Shown: positions 18,443-27,106 of the stretch, in pieces
How the letters are laid out: each line of letters opens with the position of its first letter
Numbering within the stretch: the stretch's first letter is position 1
NCBI GenBank assembly: GCA_963742955.1
Contig: CAVUOA010000009.1
Span: forward strand, 1,054,001-1,118,000
DNA: 64,000 nt
Source: CAVUOA01 sp963742955
GTDB taxonomy: Bacteria; Bacteroidota; Ignavibacteria; Tepidaquicellales; OLB5
Direction: 5' to 3'
Translations under genes and position numbers: made by a program
The notes under the pieces: model-generated
The model's input: only the letters and a program-made list of their open reading frames with translations
Database searches by the model: none
Told to the model about the DNA's origin: nothing

Positions 18443-19420
18443 ATGAGTGCCAGCATTGATCTGAAAGACAAGCGGATGAGCGCCGAGGAGGCTGTGCGGC
18501 GCTTTGTCAAGGACGGAGACATGATCGCCTTGGGGGGTTTTACGGCCAACCGCAACGCCATGGCGATTGCGCGTGAAATCATCCGCCAGGGCCGCCGGGA
18601 GCTGCACCTCGTGATGCACTCTCACGGTCAGGCCATGGACATCCTGGTCGGGGCGGGCGCGGTGAGCCGCTTGGAGCTGGCCTACGGCGGCACCGGTCGT
18701 TTCGCGCCCACCTGTATCCGGTTTCGCAAGGCGGTGCAATCCGGGCACGTGCAAGTGGAGGACTACTCCAACTTCCACATGAGCCTCAGGTTCCTGGCCG
18801 GCGCCTTGAACCTGCCTTTTATTCCCAGTTGTTCCGGGTTTGAGAGCGACGTGCTGAACCAGCACGGCTTCGGCCCCGAGGTGCGCGGCCGCGGCAAGAT
18901 TCCCCCCCACAAGGCGGTCATCACGGACAACCCTTTCAGCCCCCACCGCGAGCCGGTGGTGCTCCTGCCGGCGCTCACTCCCGATGTGGCGCTCATCCAC
19001 GCCCAGCTCGCGGGCGAGGACGGAACCGTGCGCATCAAGGGGCTCACGTTTCTGGACCTCGAGCAGGCCAAAGCCGCCAGCCGGGTCATCGTCACCTGTG
19101 AGGAGGTGGTGCCCAGCGCCTTCCTGCGCCGGGATCCGGACCGGAACTCTCTGCCGCCCTTTTTGGTGGATGCAGTGGTGCAGGCGCCCTTTGGGGCCCA
19201 CCCAACGGCCTGTCACCACTACTATGACTACGATCCGCGGCACCTGAACATGTACCGGCAGGTGGCGGGTGATGACAACGACTTCCGCAGGTACTTGAAA
19301 GAGTGGGTCTACGAAGTGGCCGACCAGGAAGCCTACCTGGCCAAGGTCGGCGTCAACGACCTGATGCGCATCAAGGCCAACTCCAGCGTCGGCTATGCGC
19401 CCGGCCTGGACCGCAGATAA
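18443..19420 (+). CDS. CoA-transferase subunit A (glutaconate CoA-transferase type)
   Basis: 325 residues. Type I CoA-transferase alpha chain with the glycine-rich start MSAEEAVRRFVKDGDMIALGGFTANRNAMAIAREIIRQG, typical of GctA-like proteins, and conserved ALTPDVALIHAQLAGEDGTVRIKGLTFLDLEQAKAASRVIVTCEE. It forms a hetero-oligomer with the next gene and moves CoA from an acyl-CoA to another acid. Eighteen bases separate the two genes. With the thiolase behind them this looks like a route for a branched or cyclic acid; the acid itself is unknown. Confidence 0.85.
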   Translation: MSASIDLKDKRMSAEEAVRRFVKDGDMIALGGFTANRNAMAIAREIIRQGRRELHLVMHSHGQAMDILVGAGAVSRLELAYGGTGRFAPTCIRFRKAVQSGHVQVEDYSNFHMSLRFLAGALNLPFIPSCSGFESDVLNQHGFGPEVRGRGKIPPHKAVITDNPFSPHREPVVLLPALTPDVALIHAQLAGEDGTVRIKGLTFLDLEQAKAASRVIVTCEEVVPSAFLRRDPDRNSLPPFLVDAVVQAPFGAHPTACHHYYDYDPRHLNMYRQVAGDDNDFRRYLKEWVYEVADQEAYLAKVGVNDLMRIKANSSVGYAPGLDRR

Positions 19421-19438
19421 GCAGTGAGGAAGTGAACC

Positions 19439-20215
19439 ATGACGCATGCCTATACGAGCAAAGAGATGATGGCCCTTACGGCCGGCCGTCTGGTCAACAA
19501 TGGCGACGTGCTTTTCGCCGGCACCGGCCTTTCCATGCTGGCGGCGACCGTGGCCAAGCGCATCCACGCTCCGCAGTCGGTTGTCTTCTTTGAGACCGGC
19601 GGCATCGATCCATCCCTGGAGGAGCTGCCCCTGTCCGTGGCCGACCCCCGGGTGATGGTGGGCACCTGTATGAACTCCGGACTCCTCGATGCCTTTTCGC
19701 TGCTGGGGCACCGCCGCCTGCGTACCATCGCCTTCCTGGGTGCTGCCCAGATCGACCCTTTCGGCAACATCAATTCCACCTGCCTGGGTGACTACCACCG
19801 ACCCAAGGTGCGTTTTCCCGGCTGCGGCGGAGGCTGCGACGCCGCCAGCCAAGCCTTCGGGGTGATCATATTCATGCAGCAGGAGAAAAAGCGCTTTGTG
19901 GAGAAGGTGGACTACCTGTCCAGCGTGGGGTGGCTGAAGGGAGGAACCTCGCGCTGGGAAGCCGGCTACACGCGCGGCGGGCCCATGGCCGTGGTGACCA
20001 ACCTGGGTGTAATGAAGTTCGACGAGCAGAGCAAGCGCATGTACCTATCCGCGTGCTACCCCGGCGTCACCCCCGCGCAGGTGGCCGAAAACACGGGCTT
20101 CGTCCTGGACCTGACACGGGCCGAGACCTCCGCCCCGCCGAGTGCGGAGGAATTGGCCATTCTGCGCCGGGAGGTGGACCCCCAACGCCTCATTCTGGGG
20201 CCGGCCGCGGAATAA
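19439..20215 (+). CDS. CoA-transferase subunit B (glutaconate CoA-transferase type)
   Basis: 258 residues. The beta chain carries the catalytic glutamate; here VVFFETGGIDPSL places it at Glu52. Other conserved parts are NNGDVLFAGTGLSMLAATVAKRIHAP, MNSGLLDAFSLLGHRRLRTIAFLGAAQIDPFGNINSTCLGDY, the glycine turn FPGCGGGCDAASQA and PMAVVTNLGVMKFD. GAGGAAGTGAACC gives a good ribosome-binding site. A palindromic repeat begins four bases after its stop, so transcription to the thiolase has to pass that hairpin. Confidence 0.86.
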   Translation: MTHAYTSKEMMALTAGRLVNNGDVLFAGTGLSMLAATVAKRIHAPQSVVFFETGGIDPSLEELPLSVADPRVMVGTCMNSGLLDAFSLLGHRRLRTIAFLGAAQIDPFGNINSTCLGDYHRPKVRFPGCGGGCDAASQAFGVIIFMQQEKKRFVEKVDYLSSVGWLKGGTSRWEAGYTRGGPMAVVTNLGVMKFDEQSKRMYLSACYPGVTPAQVAENTGFVLDLTRAETSAPPSAEELAILRREVDPQRLILGPAAE

Positions 20216-20219
20216 CCTT

Positions 20220-20344
20220 GATGGCTTCGTAAAAAACCCAATTTCGGCGTTGCGCTTCATCCCGCTCTCGCTGCGGCGTACTTGAAGTACGCCTCACTCC
20301 GCGGGAATCGCGCGCCTTGAACTTGGGCTTTTTACAAAGCCATC
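20220..20344. repeat. Palindromic repeat family A, copy 1
   Basis: 125 bases bounded by GATGGCTTCGTAAAAAACCC and the inverted GGGCTTTTTACAAAGCCATC. The inner stem is around GCGGCGTACTT/AAGTACGCC. Similarity to the copy at 57308-57432 continues about 30 bases past the right end (GTGATGACTTTTTACGAGTC). It starts four bases after the CoA-transferase B stop. Further copies are at 57308, 57891, a decayed one at 31407 and an inverted half at 60461. Confidence 0.85.
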
Positions 20345-20427
20345 GAGTGTGATGACTTTTTACGAGTCCAACAACCGTTACACCTATAGCGATGGATTCT
20401 GGGCCTTCGCGAAAGAAAAATGCAGCG

Positions 20428-21696
20428 ATGAGGCTGGAAAACGTGGTCGTCGCAGCCGGAGTCCGCACGCCCATCGGGCGCTATGGCGGTTCCCTGCGCC
20501 AGGTACCGGTGTTCGAACTGGGGGCGGTGGTGCTGAACGAAGCCGCTCGCCGTGTCGGCATTGAGCCGGGCCAAGTGGACGAGGTGCTCGTCGGCCAGTC
20601 CTATCAGAACGGCGAATGTGCCAACGCGGGGCGTTTTGCGCTGCTCGCCGCCGGCTGGCCGGAGTCGGTCCCGGCCCTCACCCTGGACCGGCGCTGTTGC
20701 TCGGGCCTGGATGCGGTTCTCTTCGGCGTCATGAAGATTCAGACGATGAACGCCGAGGTGGTGGTGGCCGGCGGCATGGAGTCGATGAGCCAAGTCGAAA
20801 TGTACCTGCCCGGTGACATCAAGTGGGGGCTGGGCGGTCGCGTGGATTCCAAGTGGGGTTTCATGCCGAGCGGCCACGGCGCGCTGGCCATGTGGGGCGT
20901 TCCGTTCTACGACCGGATCCAGCGCGCCCGCGTCATGAGCCAGCCCATCGCCCGTTACGGCGAGCTGAATTCCATGATGTCGTGGGCCGAAAACGCGGCC
21001 AAGGCCGAGGGGATCAGCCGGCAGGCGGCCGATGAATGGTCGGCCCGCTCGCACGCCCGGGCCATTGCCGCCCAGCAGGCAGGCCGCTTCGCCCAGGAGA
21101 TCGTGCCTGTGCCGCTCAAGGGCAAGAAGGGTGAGGAGGCGGTGTTTGCGGTCGACGAAACCCCACGGACCGATGCCACGGTGGACAAGCTCGCCAAACT
21201 CAAGCCGGTCTACCCGGACGGCGTGTGCACGGCCGGCAACTCCTCCAGCGAGAACGACGGTGCGGCAGCGCTGGTGCTCGTCTCCGAAAGCAAGGCCCGG
21301 GCGCTGGGGCTGAAGGTGGTGGCCCGCTTCGTGGCCGGCGCCAATGCCGCCTGCGACCCCACCCTGACGTATCCGGCGGTGGACGCGGCCGTGCGCAGGG
21401 CCCTCAGCAAAGCGTGCCTGAGCATCGACGACATCGATCTGTTCGAGATACAGGAGGCCTTTGCCGTACAATTGCTGGCCGACGCCAAGCTCATGGGAAT
21501 CAAACCGGATGACTATGATCGCAAGATCAATGTCAACGGTTCGGGCCTCAGCCTGGGGCACCCCATCGGAGCCACCGGCGCCATGCGGCTGGTCACCCTT
21601 TTGCACCAGATGGGCCGTCAAGGGGCCCGCTACGGCCTGATCACCATCTGCGGCGGTGGCGGGCAAGGCATTGCGGCTATCTTCGAACGAATCTGA
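20428..21696 (+). CDS. Acetyl-CoA acetyltransferase family thiolase
   Basis: 422 residues from ATG 20428 (ATG 20392 is in frame but precedes any homology). Thiolase that cleaves or forms 3-oxoacyl-CoA. Catalytic residues are visible: Cys90 in RRCCSGLDAV, His in SGLSLGHPIGATGAM and the second Cys in TICGGGGQGIA. The motif VVVAGGMESMSQ and the NSSSENDGAAALVLVSE segment are also standard. It lies downstream of the CoA-transferase pair and 19 bases ahead of a hexapeptide-repeat protein. Biosynthetic versus degradative direction cannot be decided. Confidence 0.92.
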   Translation: MRLENVVVAAGVRTPIGRYGGSLRQVPVFELGAVVLNEAARRVGIEPGQVDEVLVGQSYQNGECANAGRFALLAAGWPESVPALTLDRRCCSGLDAVLFGVMKIQTMNAEVVVAGGMESMSQVEMYLPGDIKWGLGGRVDSKWGFMPSGHGALAMWGVPFYDRIQRARVMSQPIARYGELNSMMSWAENAAKAEGISRQAADEWSARSHARAIAAQQAGRFAQEIVPVPLKGKKGEEAVFAVDETPRTDATVDKLAKLKPVYPDGVCTAGNSSSENDGAAALVLVSESKARALGLKVVARFVAGANAACDPTLTYPAVDAAVRRALSKACLSIDDIDLFEIQEAFAVQLLADAKLMGIKPDDYDRKINVNGSGLSLGHPIGATGAMRLVTLLHQMGRQGARYGLITICGGGGQGIAAIFERI

Positions 21697-21715
21697 TTTC
21701 AGACGAGGATATCTC

Positions 21716-22249
21716 GTGGAAAACGAACAGCCGTTCCAGAGTCTCATCACCGCCTTCGCCGGCCATCTGCCCTGCATCGACCCTGAGGCCTATGTGGACA
21801 TTTCAGCCCGGCTCATCGGCCGGGTGAGTCTCGCGGCCGGTGTCACGGTGTGGCCGGGAGCGGTGCTCCGGGCCGACGAGGAGGAGATCCGTGTCGGCCG
21901 GGGAAGCGCGGTGCTGGACCTCTGCCTGCTGGAAGCGCCCAAAGACCACCCGGTGATCGTGGAACCGGGAGCCCTGGTCAGCCACCAGGCCTGCCTGCAC
22001 GGGGCGGTCGTGAGGACCGGAGCCTTGATAGGTATTCGAGCGGTCGTGCTGGACGGAGCGGAAGTGGGTGAGGGTGCGCTGGTCGGTGCCGGGGCGCTGG
22101 TTCCGCCGCGCATGCGGGTGCCCGCCGGGGTGCTGGTGCTGGGGATTCCGGCCAAAGTGGCCCGCGAACTCAATCCGGCCGAGCGGAATCTGGTGGCCCA
22201 GCAATTGTCCGACCTCGCGGCCAAGGCCGCTATCTACCGCCGCGGATAA
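21716..22249 (+). CDS. Gamma-carbonic-anhydrase-like left-handed beta-helix protein
   Basis: 177 residues from GTG 21716 (GAGGAT is six bases upstream). Repeated hexapeptides form a left-handed beta helix: AYVDISARLIGRVSLAAGVTVWPGAVLRADEEEIRVGRGSAVLDLCLLEAP...GALVSHQACLHGAVVRTGALIGIRAVVLDGAEVGEGALVGAGALVPPRMRVPAGVLVLGIPAKVARELN. The ending is characteristic of the YrdA/PaaY/CaiE group. Usual gamma-CA zinc histidines appear only partly (SHQACLHG), so enzymatic activity is uncertain. PaaY-like proteins accompany CoA-ester pathways, which fits the thiolase/CoA-transferase context. Confidence 0.78.
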   Translation: MENEQPFQSLITAFAGHLPCIDPEAYVDISARLIGRVSLAAGVTVWPGAVLRADEEEIRVGRGSAVLDLCLLEAPKDHPVIVEPGALVSHQACLHGAVVRTGALIGIRAVVLDGAEVGEGALVGAGALVPPRMRVPAGVLVLGIPAKVARELNPAERNLVAQQLSDLAAKAAIYRRG

Positions 22250-22326
22250 GGCATCGGTCATCGCTTGGATTTTGAAATACGAGGGCCTGATAGACAGACC
22301 GGGCTCCCCCGAACAGATAGCGCCGT

Positions 22327-23787
22327 CTACAGGGATATGATCTCTTTGTACTTCTGGCAAATGGCCTTGTCCACACTTTCCGGTAAGTAAGACGTTTCCG
22401 GGGCGGCGAGGATCTTTTTGGCCATTTGCCGGGCGCGTTCGCGAGCGTCCGTTTGTCCGTCCTGCTCCCACTTGCTTCGGCTCTTGCGGTCGGTGACCCC
22501 GTTGCCGGGGTAATACTCGCTGCGCATGTGTTTCAGGGTGTGGGCATGGATCATGAAATTTCCGCCCGGCCCCACCGCCTCGATCACCTCGAGTGCCAGG
22601 TGCTCGGGGTCCACATCGATGCCTTTGAGAACCTTGCAGGCCATGCCGATGATCTCGTCGTCGATCACGTATTGCTCATAGGCCACGGCTATCATGGAAT
22701 CGAGCATGCCGGCGGCATGGTGCACGAAGTTGGAGCCGCCCATGGCCGCCAGCAGAGTGGTCATGCCCTTCTCCCAGGCCGCCTGCTGGTCCGGGATCTT
22801 TGAATCCGTGAGGGCCGAGGAGTTGTAGTTCGGCACCCCGATGTGGTGCGCCATCTGGTGGATGGCGGCATTCATCATGCCGCACTCCACGGCACCGCCC
22901 AAGTAGCCCATGGTGTTCAGGTTGGCCCGGCCGGGGATGCCACCGTAGAGCACCGGCGCGCCGGGCTGAGTGAGCTGGCTGATGAGGATGCCGGCGAGCT
23001 GCTCGGCGTGGATCTGGACCAGGTTGGCGGCCATGGTGATCGGCGCCGTGGATCCGGCCATGGGCGCGCAGGACAGCGCCACGGGGATGCGGTGGCGGTT
23101 GGCCTCCTGCATGATGAGCGTCGAGGCCGTGCAGAGCTTGAGCGGACTGATGGCAAACGAGGTGGTGATGGAGATAAAGGGTTTTTCAACGAGCTTCTCA
23201 CGGCCGCCGGCCACCATGGAGGCCAAGTCCAGCACCTTGTGAAAACCCTCGATGTTGTTCACTCCGGACATGACGTGCTTGCCGGTTCCCTTCATGCAGG
23301 CGTAAACCATGTTCACGTCATACGCATCTCCCGGAATGTCGGTGGGAATGCAGGGCCGCAGGAAGAAATGGATGTGGTCGAGTTTGTCCACCAGGCGCGC
23401 CAGAAGATAAAGATCCTTCAAGGTGGTCGGGCGGTATTCGCCGGTTTCAAGATCGATGATGCGGATGGCCGCTCCGCCCGTGCCCAGGTAGACCCGATCC
23501 TCGGTCAGGTCCAGGTCGTCCCTGCCGGTGCGGCTGTAAAGCACGACCCGGCGCGGGGCCTTGCGGATATGCTCCAGCACGACGTTGCGCGGGAAGCGGA
23601 TCCGGGCCGCGGACCGGTCTACTGTCATTCCGGCGCCTTCCAGAAGCCTCAGCATATCGTCGAGGCCGGATTCGTAAGTGAAGCCGGTCTGCTCCAGGAT
23701 GCTGAGGGCGGCCTCATGGATGGTTTGAATATTCTTTCCGGAAAGCGGCTTGTATTGGCTGCCTTGCAAACCCTTTAGATCCAACAT
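22327..23787 (-). CDS. Trimethylamine methyltransferase (MttB) family protein, non-pyrrolysine
   Basis: 486 residues. MttB-superfamily corrinoid-dependent methyltransferase, with MLDLKGLQGSQYKPLSGKNIQTIHEAALSILEQTGFTYE at the start and VYLGTGGAAIRIIDLETGEYRPTTLKDL, GVPNYNSSALTDSKIPDQQAAWEKG and VGPGGNFMIHAHTLKHM further on. The frame contains no internal TAG, so it belongs to the non-Pyl branch (MtgB-like), whose known members act on quaternary amines such as glycine betaine, proline betaine or carnitine. No corrinoid protein or MtrH-like partner gene is adjacent. AAGGTGAG precedes the start. It converges with the hexapeptide gene. Confidence 0.85.
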   Translation of the reverse strand: MLDLKGLQGSQYKPLSGKNIQTIHEAALSILEQTGFTYESGLDDMLRLLEGAGMTVDRSAARIRFPRNVVLEHIRKAPRRVVLYSRTGRDDLDLTEDRVYLGTGGAAIRIIDLETGEYRPTTLKDLYLLARLVDKLDHIHFFLRPCIPTDIPGDAYDVNMVYACMKGTGKHVMSGVNNIEGFHKVLDLASMVAGGREKLVEKPFISITTSFAISPLKLCTASTLIMQEANRHRIPVALSCAPMAGSTAPITMAANLVQIHAEQLAGILISQLTQPGAPVLYGGIPGRANLNTMGYLGGAVECGMMNAAIHQMAHHIGVPNYNSSALTDSKIPDQQAAWEKGMTTLLAAMGGSNFVHHAAGMLDSMIAVAYEQYVIDDEIIGMACKVLKGIDVDPEHLALEVIEAVGPGGNFMIHAHTLKHMRSEYYPGNGVTDRKSRSKWEQDGQTDARERARQMAKKILAAPETSYLPESVDKAICQKYKEIISL

Positions 23788-23852
23788 GGGCTCACCTTGC
23801 GCTGCGCGGTCATTGGGAGGGGGTCTTATGCCGGGTTGATGGTTCCCATATC

Positions 23853-23996
23853 AGTGCCCATCCATAAACGGCATCTTTCGGTCCATGCCGGCGTTCTCGC
23901 TCTTCGCAATCCTCGGCGTAGCCGCGCTACGCCTGCGGTTGCAAAATCGCTGCGGCCTTGGCCTGAACCGAAATCCACCATTTCTGGATGGGCACT
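23853..23996. repeat. MITE-like palindromic repeat family B, copy 1
   Basis: 144 bases with perfect ends AGTGCCCATCC / GGATGGGCACT. The centre is the stem GGCGTAG-CCGCG-CTACGCC. It is closely similar to copies at 36638, 54017 and 61499. The other copies read GTCCATCC; here both ends have changed to GCCCATCC/GGATGGGC, a matched pair. No target duplication can be seen around this copy. Confidence 0.9.
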
Positions 23997-24098
23997 AGAT
24001 AACGCTTTCATTTTTCAAATGGAATAAGAATTGTCAATGAAATAATGAGCATTATCCTAAGAAGAGTTGGATTCTGATTGACAAAGTCTCCGGCGAAA

Positions 24099-24125
24099 TT
24101 GTAGATACCAGAAGTGAAATATAAT
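24099..24125 (+). promoter_or_regulatory. Candidate promoter of the peptide-type ABC operon
   Basis: A perfect TATAAT at 24120-24125 lies in an AT-rich stretch, preceded at a short 15-base spacing by TTGTAG. The whole 24000-24180 region is AT-rich compared with its surroundings, as expected for the control region of the operon starting at 24264. The match is suggestive only. Confidence 0.35.
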
Positions 24126-24263
24126 TAATGATTTTTATTCACATCATATGAAATGTTCATTTGATCCCTGATGCGCTTCAGGAAGGGAGGTGCCCGTAAA
24201 GACTTTTGAGTCTGAAACCCATCCATCGACAATTCCAAAACAATTCAAAAAGGAGGGCCACAA

Positions 24264-25910
24264 ATGAGAAAATTCACTTTTTTTGCCCTGATATCGCTTT
24301 TTGCCGTCGGAATGATGTCGGGATTGGCGGGTGCAGCTGATCTTGCCAAGAATCAAACCTTAAGCATCGCTTTTGATGCGGGTGATTTGAAAAGCCTCGA
24401 CCCGCACCGCGCGACAACTACATCGGACCGATCCACCGTTGACATGATGTTCAACGGACTGGTTCGCTATCCGCCGGGCAACCAGGTAAAGGTCGAACCG
24501 GACATCGCCGAGTCTTGGACCGTGTCGGCCGACAAAAAGGTGTGGACGTTCAAGCTGCGCAAAGGGGTTTTCTTCCACCCCTTCCCCGGAAGCCCCAACG
24601 GTTATGAGCTGACAGCGGAAGATGTCGTCTACTCTTTCAAGAGAGCCGCCAGCCCGGAGACGTCCACTTACGCCGTGGACTATTCCGGCTTGAACTTCGA
24701 AGCGGTTGACCCGTACACGGTCAGGATCACCATCGACAAGCCGGTATCCGACACGCTTTTTCTGGCCAAAGTGGCCAATTATGCAGGAGGATTCATCGTC
24801 TGCAAGAAAGCCATTGAGGCCAAGGGCAACGACTGGTTCAAGACCAATCCGGTCGGGACCGGCCCGTTCAAATTCGAATCCTACGAGCCCCGCCAGAAAG
24901 TGGTGCTGGCCGGCAACCCGAAATTTTTCCGCGGCGCGCCGGTTCTCAAAAGAGTCATCGTGCGCTTCATGCCCAATGTGAGCTCGCGTGAAATGGGGCT
25001 GCAGACCGGTGAGTTGCAAATCATCGAGGGCGTGAACGAGGACAAGTGGGTCGCCAAAGTGGCCACCTTCAAAGATGTGAAGACGCCGACGTTCGGCCCC
25101 TGCGAAACCCAGGTGCTGTATTTCAACATGACCAAACCGCCTTTCAACGACCTGCGGGTCCGCAAGGCGTTTTCCTATGCATTGTCCAGGGGAATCATCG
25201 CCAATTTCATGGGTAAAAGCCTTGCGGTTCCCATTTATTCCCCGGCCCTGGCGCCGCCGGCCCCCGGCGCGTTGACCAAGGAAGAAGCCCTGAAGGCCGG
25301 CGTGTTGTACGACAACGATGTTGAAAAGGCCAAGGCCCTCCTGGCCGAGGCCGGTTTCCCGAACGGCTTCAAGACCGAAGTCATCATCAGCGAACTGGCG
25401 ACCAGCTACCAGAAGCCGATGATTGCCATCCAGGCGATCGTGAAAAAAGCCGGAATCGACATGCAGCTCAAAGTCGTGGACCACGCTTCGTTCCACAGCC
25501 TGATCCGCGAGGACGCAAGCCCCATCGTGTACTACGCCTGCTGGCGGCCGAATGTAGACGTTTTTCTGACGCAGTTTTACTACTCCGACTCGGTGGTCAA
25601 GACAGGCAAGAAGCCCATCACCAATTTTTCGCACTACGGGCTGGTGGATGCCAACGGTGACGGCAAGATCGACTCGGTCGACTCGATGATCCAGCAGGCC
25701 CGTTGGGAGTTGAACCCCCAGAAGCAGAATGAAATGTGGAAGGAGATTCAGATCCAGCTTCTAAAGGACGTCGTGTCGGTTCCGACGATCCGGCTGAAGT
25801 ACTGCTTTCCGATGAAGTCCTACGTGGACCTGGGGCACCCGCTCGAGTGGAGCTGGCAGACGTACTCGCCTCAGATTACCGAGAAGACGAGGCTTCTGGC
25901 ACATAAATAG
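24264..25910 (+). CDS. Peptide/nickel-type ABC transporter substrate-binding protein (SBP_bac_5)
   Basis: 548 residues with a signal peptide (MRKFTFFALISLFAVGMMSGLAGA). Cluster C solute receptor of the DppA/OppA type: LSIAFDAGDLKSLDPHRATTTSDRSTVDMMFNGLVRY, EPDIAESWTVSADKKVWTFKLRKGVFFHP, NPVGTGPFKFESYEPRQKVVLAGNPKFFRGAPVLKRVIVRFM, FNDLRVRKAFSYALSR and LAEAGFPNGFKTEVI. AAAAAGGAGGG gives a very strong ribosome-binding site. It is the first gene of a complete importer (two permeases, two ATPases). The ligand may be a peptide or another amphipathic solute; the embedded MmgE/PrpD gene hints at a carboxylic-acid-related substrate. Confidence 0.9.
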   Translation: MRKFTFFALISLFAVGMMSGLAGAADLAKNQTLSIAFDAGDLKSLDPHRATTTSDRSTVDMMFNGLVRYPPGNQVKVEPDIAESWTVSADKKVWTFKLRKGVFFHPFPGSPNGYELTAEDVVYSFKRAASPETSTYAVDYSGLNFEAVDPYTVRITIDKPVSDTLFLAKVANYAGGFIVCKKAIEAKGNDWFKTNPVGTGPFKFESYEPRQKVVLAGNPKFFRGAPVLKRVIVRFMPNVSSREMGLQTGELQIIEGVNEDKWVAKVATFKDVKTPTFGPCETQVLYFNMTKPPFNDLRVRKAFSYALSRGIIANFMGKSLAVPIYSPALAPPAPGALTKEEALKAGVLYDNDVEKAKALLAEAGFPNGFKTEVIISELATSYQKPMIAIQAIVKKAGIDMQLKVVDHASFHSLIREDASPIVYYACWRPNVDVFLTQFYYSDSVVKTGKKPITNFSHYGLVDANGDGKIDSVDSMIQQARWELNPQKQNEMWKEIQIQLLKDVVSVPTIRLKYCFPMKSYVDLGHPLEWSWQTYSPQITEKTRLLAHK

Positions 25911-25923
25911 AAGAATGGATCCA

Positions 25924-25982
25924 AGGGGTCCAGGGGTCGGGGAAATGGACAACGTCCCTTTTCACGTGACCCCTTGACCCCT
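25924..25982. repeat. Palindromic intergenic repeat, GGGGTC family (copy 2)
   Basis: Arms AGGGGTCCAGGGGTC and GACCCCTTGACCCCT are inverted about a 29-base centre. It lies 14 bases after the stop of the substrate-binding protein and before the first permease. It may reduce transcription into the permease genes, as often seen after abundant receptor genes. Copy 1 is at 10334-10425. Confidence 0.65.
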
Positions 25983-26077
25983 CGCCTCTTCGAACCCTGA
26001 GCCGCGCTTGCCTGGCAAAAACGGTTGAAGCAGAACGTGGTACCATTTTAGATGTAAACCCAATCGGACAGCCACCC

Positions 26078-27019
26078 ATGTTCCAATACGCCGTGCGCAG
26101 AATCCTTATCAGTATCCCGATTCTGCTGGTCGTGCTCACATTGGTCTTCGTGGTCGTTCGCGTGCTCCCGGGCGACCCGGCGGTAGCGGTTCTGGGCGAC
26201 CAGGCCAGCAAGGAAAGCATCGATGCCTTGCGCGTCAAGATGGGCCTGAACGACCCCCTCTGGCTCCAATATGGTGCGTTCCTGGGAAGTATCTGCCGCG
26301 GCGACCTGGGGACCTCCATCATCAGCGGGTTCCCGGTGGCGACCCAGATCGCGAGCGTTCTGCCCTACACCCTGGAGTTGACCTTGGCCGCCGTCTTGCT
26401 GGGCTACCTGTTTGGAATTCCCTTGGGTATTTCCGCCGCCGTCCACCGCAACAGTTTCGTGGATTATTTCAACCGGGTATTCTCGCTGCTGGGGCTTTCG
26501 GTGCCGGCCTTTTATTTAGGAATCCTTCTCATCCTCGTTTTTTCTGTCGAATTGGGGCTCTTTCCCGTGGTCGGCGGCGGGGATTTCTGGGATCTGGAGG
26601 ACAACCTGTACCACGTGGCGCTTCCGGCCCTGGCGCTCGGCATGATGATGACGGCCTATGTCACCCGCATGACCCGCTCGTCGATCATGGGCGTTTTGCG
26701 GGAGGATTACGTCCGCACGGCGGATTCAAAGGGGCTGTCGGATCGCAAGATCCTTTACAAGCACGTGCTGCGCAACGCCCTGATTCCGATCGTCGCCTTG
26801 GGTGGCCTCTACGTCGTCGGGCTGATCGGATCCTCGGTGATGGTGGAAATCGTGTTCTCCCGGCCGGGACTTGGCAAGCTGCTGGTCGGGGCCATCAAGC
26901 AGCGCGATTACACCACACTGCAGTCGGTGATGGTTTTCTATGCGTTTCTAGTGGTGATTTGCAACCTGGTCACCGAGCTGGCCTATGGGCTGGTGGACCC
27001 GCGCATCAAATACCACTGA
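26078..27019 (+). CDS. ABC transporter permease, DppB/OppB type
   Basis: 313 residues, about six membrane spans. First permease of the importer: MFQYAVRRILISIPILLVVLTLVFVVVRVLPGDPAVAVLGDQAS at the start, the EAA loop YVRTADSKGLSDRKILYKHVLRNALIPIVALGG and VMVEIVFSRPGLGKLLVGAIKQRDYTTLQSVMVFYA. It ends with LVDPRIKYH, the usual end of DppB-like proteins. No strong ribosome-binding site is visible. Confidence 0.92.
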   Translation: MFQYAVRRILISIPILLVVLTLVFVVVRVLPGDPAVAVLGDQASKESIDALRVKMGLNDPLWLQYGAFLGSICRGDLGTSIISGFPVATQIASVLPYTLELTLAAVLLGYLFGIPLGISAAVHRNSFVDYFNRVFSLLGLSVPAFYLGILLILVFSVELGLFPVVGGGDFWDLEDNLYHVALPALALGMMMTAYVTRMTRSSIMGVLREDYVRTADSKGLSDRKILYKHVLRNALIPIVALGGLYVVGLIGSSVMVEIVFSRPGLGKLLVGAIKQRDYTTLQSVMVFYAFLVVICNLVTELAYGLVDPRIKYH

Positions 27020-27106
27020 GGGGCGACTTCGGATAAAGCCCAAATCTTTCTGCAAAGCCGCGCATGCGGGGGTACGGTGCGCGGTGGGGAATGGCCCGGA
27101 AAAAAT

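Noticed and set aside
22327..23787. Pyrrolysine-containing methyltransferase
   Set aside because: The MttB-family frame has no internal TAG and is of full length, so it is the non-Pyl type.
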